Virus record (IMG/VR): IMGVR_UViG_3300023179_000524
Location: 1-23,488 of that record
Origin: a virus
Reading direction: 5' to 3' (one strand)
DNA: 23,488 nucleotides
This document shows positions 23,299-23,488 of the stretch, piece after piece; positions within the stretch are counted from its first letter, which is position 1, and each line of letters begins with the position of its first letter. A program made the position numbers and the translations under genes. Under the pieces are notes generated by a model that did not search any database, was not told the origin of the DNA, and saw only the letters and a list, made by a program, of their open reading frames with translations.

Positions 23299-23488
23299 AT
23301 GAATAAAATTAAAGTAAGTGAATTGTTTTATAGTATTCAAGGCGAGGGGCGTTATATGGGCGTTCCTAGTGTATTTTTAAGAACGTTTGGTTGTAATTTT
23401 CGTTGTAAAAATTTTAATAGGAAATTACAGGACATACCTGCGGGGGAAAAAATAAACCCAGAAGTTGAACAAGTAATAAAGAATATTG
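23299..23488 (+). CDS. QueE-like radical SAM protein (5' part, cut by window end)
   Basis: The first 63 codons of a gene continuing past the window. [20 protein letters not shown] followed by [13 protein letters not shown] is the start of the QueE / 7-carboxy-7-deazaguanine synthase-type radical SAM family, also close to anaerobic ribonucleotide reductase activators. Standard members bind a 4Fe-4S cluster with CxxxCxxC; here C32 and C36 are present but the third position is Phe39. Phage homologues of this type may use a later cysteine, which would lie outside the window. TTAGGAG lies 6 bases before the ATG. If active it would feed deazaguanine synthesis used for tRNA queuosine or modified phage DNA. 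Confidence 0.75.
   Translation, partial: MNKIKVSELFYSIQGEGRYMGVPSVFLRTFGCNFRCKNFNRKLQDIPAGEKINPEVEQVIKNI

Noticed and set aside
65-23488. Defence or anti-defence island, retron, toxin-antitoxin pair or prophage integration site
   Set aside because: I looked for reverse transcriptase, nuclease, toxin, integrase and attachment-site patterns on both strands and saw none; nearly every base belongs to a T4-type gene or its associated fibre cassette.

Overview
This window is a stretch of a strictly lytic-type, T4-like myovirus genome (Straboviridae/cyanophage-pelagiphage-like sensu lato). All convincing genes are on the + strand. The order gp13-gp14-gp15-gp16-gp17-gp18-gp19-gp20-gp67-(231 aa protein at the gp68 position)-(136 aa unknown)-gp21-gp22-gp23, followed by uvsY-uvsW-gp55, is the T4-type head/neck/tail and recombination module. 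Several accessory proteins (fibre repeats of the LYFTNAR type, the 231 aa protein, the 155 aa protein after uvsW) resemble proteins I know from T4-like phages of marine and freshwater bacteria rather than from T4 itself. The DNA is AT-rich and arginine is mostly AGA, which suggests an AT-rich aquatic host, but no host marker is present and no photosynthesis gene is seen. No integrase, IS element, CRISPR array, tRNA or rRNA was found. No gap between genes exceeds 75 bases, so there are no long non-coding stretches.

Layout. (1) 65-5972 is a host-recognition cassette: a 1037 aa repeat-built fibre, a 109 aa small virion-type protein and an 820 aa glycine-rich adhesin of three modules with clearly different base composition. 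(2) 6010-10474 holds neck proteins gp13 and gp14, tail terminator gp15 and the two terminase subunits gp16 and gp17, with a possible 24-codon cysteine-rich microORF bridging gp16 and gp17. (3) 10555-16325 holds sheath gp18, tube gp19, portal gp20, core protein gp67, two accessory proteins and protease gp21. (4) 16376-18786 holds scaffold gp22 and major capsid gp23, bracketed by a perfect T4 late promoter and a strong intrinsic terminator. (5) 18867-23488 starts with another perfect late promoter and carries a second tail-tube-fold protein, a glycosyltransferase, UvsY, UvsW, an SH3/Lsm-looking protein, late sigma factor gp55 and the start of a QueE-like radical SAM gene.

Regulation. The T4 late promoter octamer TATAAATA occurs exactly at 10496, 16334 and 18843, each just before a gene start; one-mismatch versions lie before gp13 (5981) and before the fibre (26). 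With the gp23 terminator these divide the window into about five late transcription units. gp55, the sigma factor that reads TATAAATA, lies in the last of these units, so a late-promoter feedback loop is possible.

Most of the window is a well-understood system. The less ordinary parts are the mosaic fibre repeats, the glycine-rich adhesin, the gp16/gp17 microORF, the glycosyltransferase between structural and recombination genes, the duplicated tail-tube fold, the radical SAM protein lacking the usual third cluster cysteine, and the codon-usage switch in gp23. I did not find convincing evidence for a wholly new multi-gene system.
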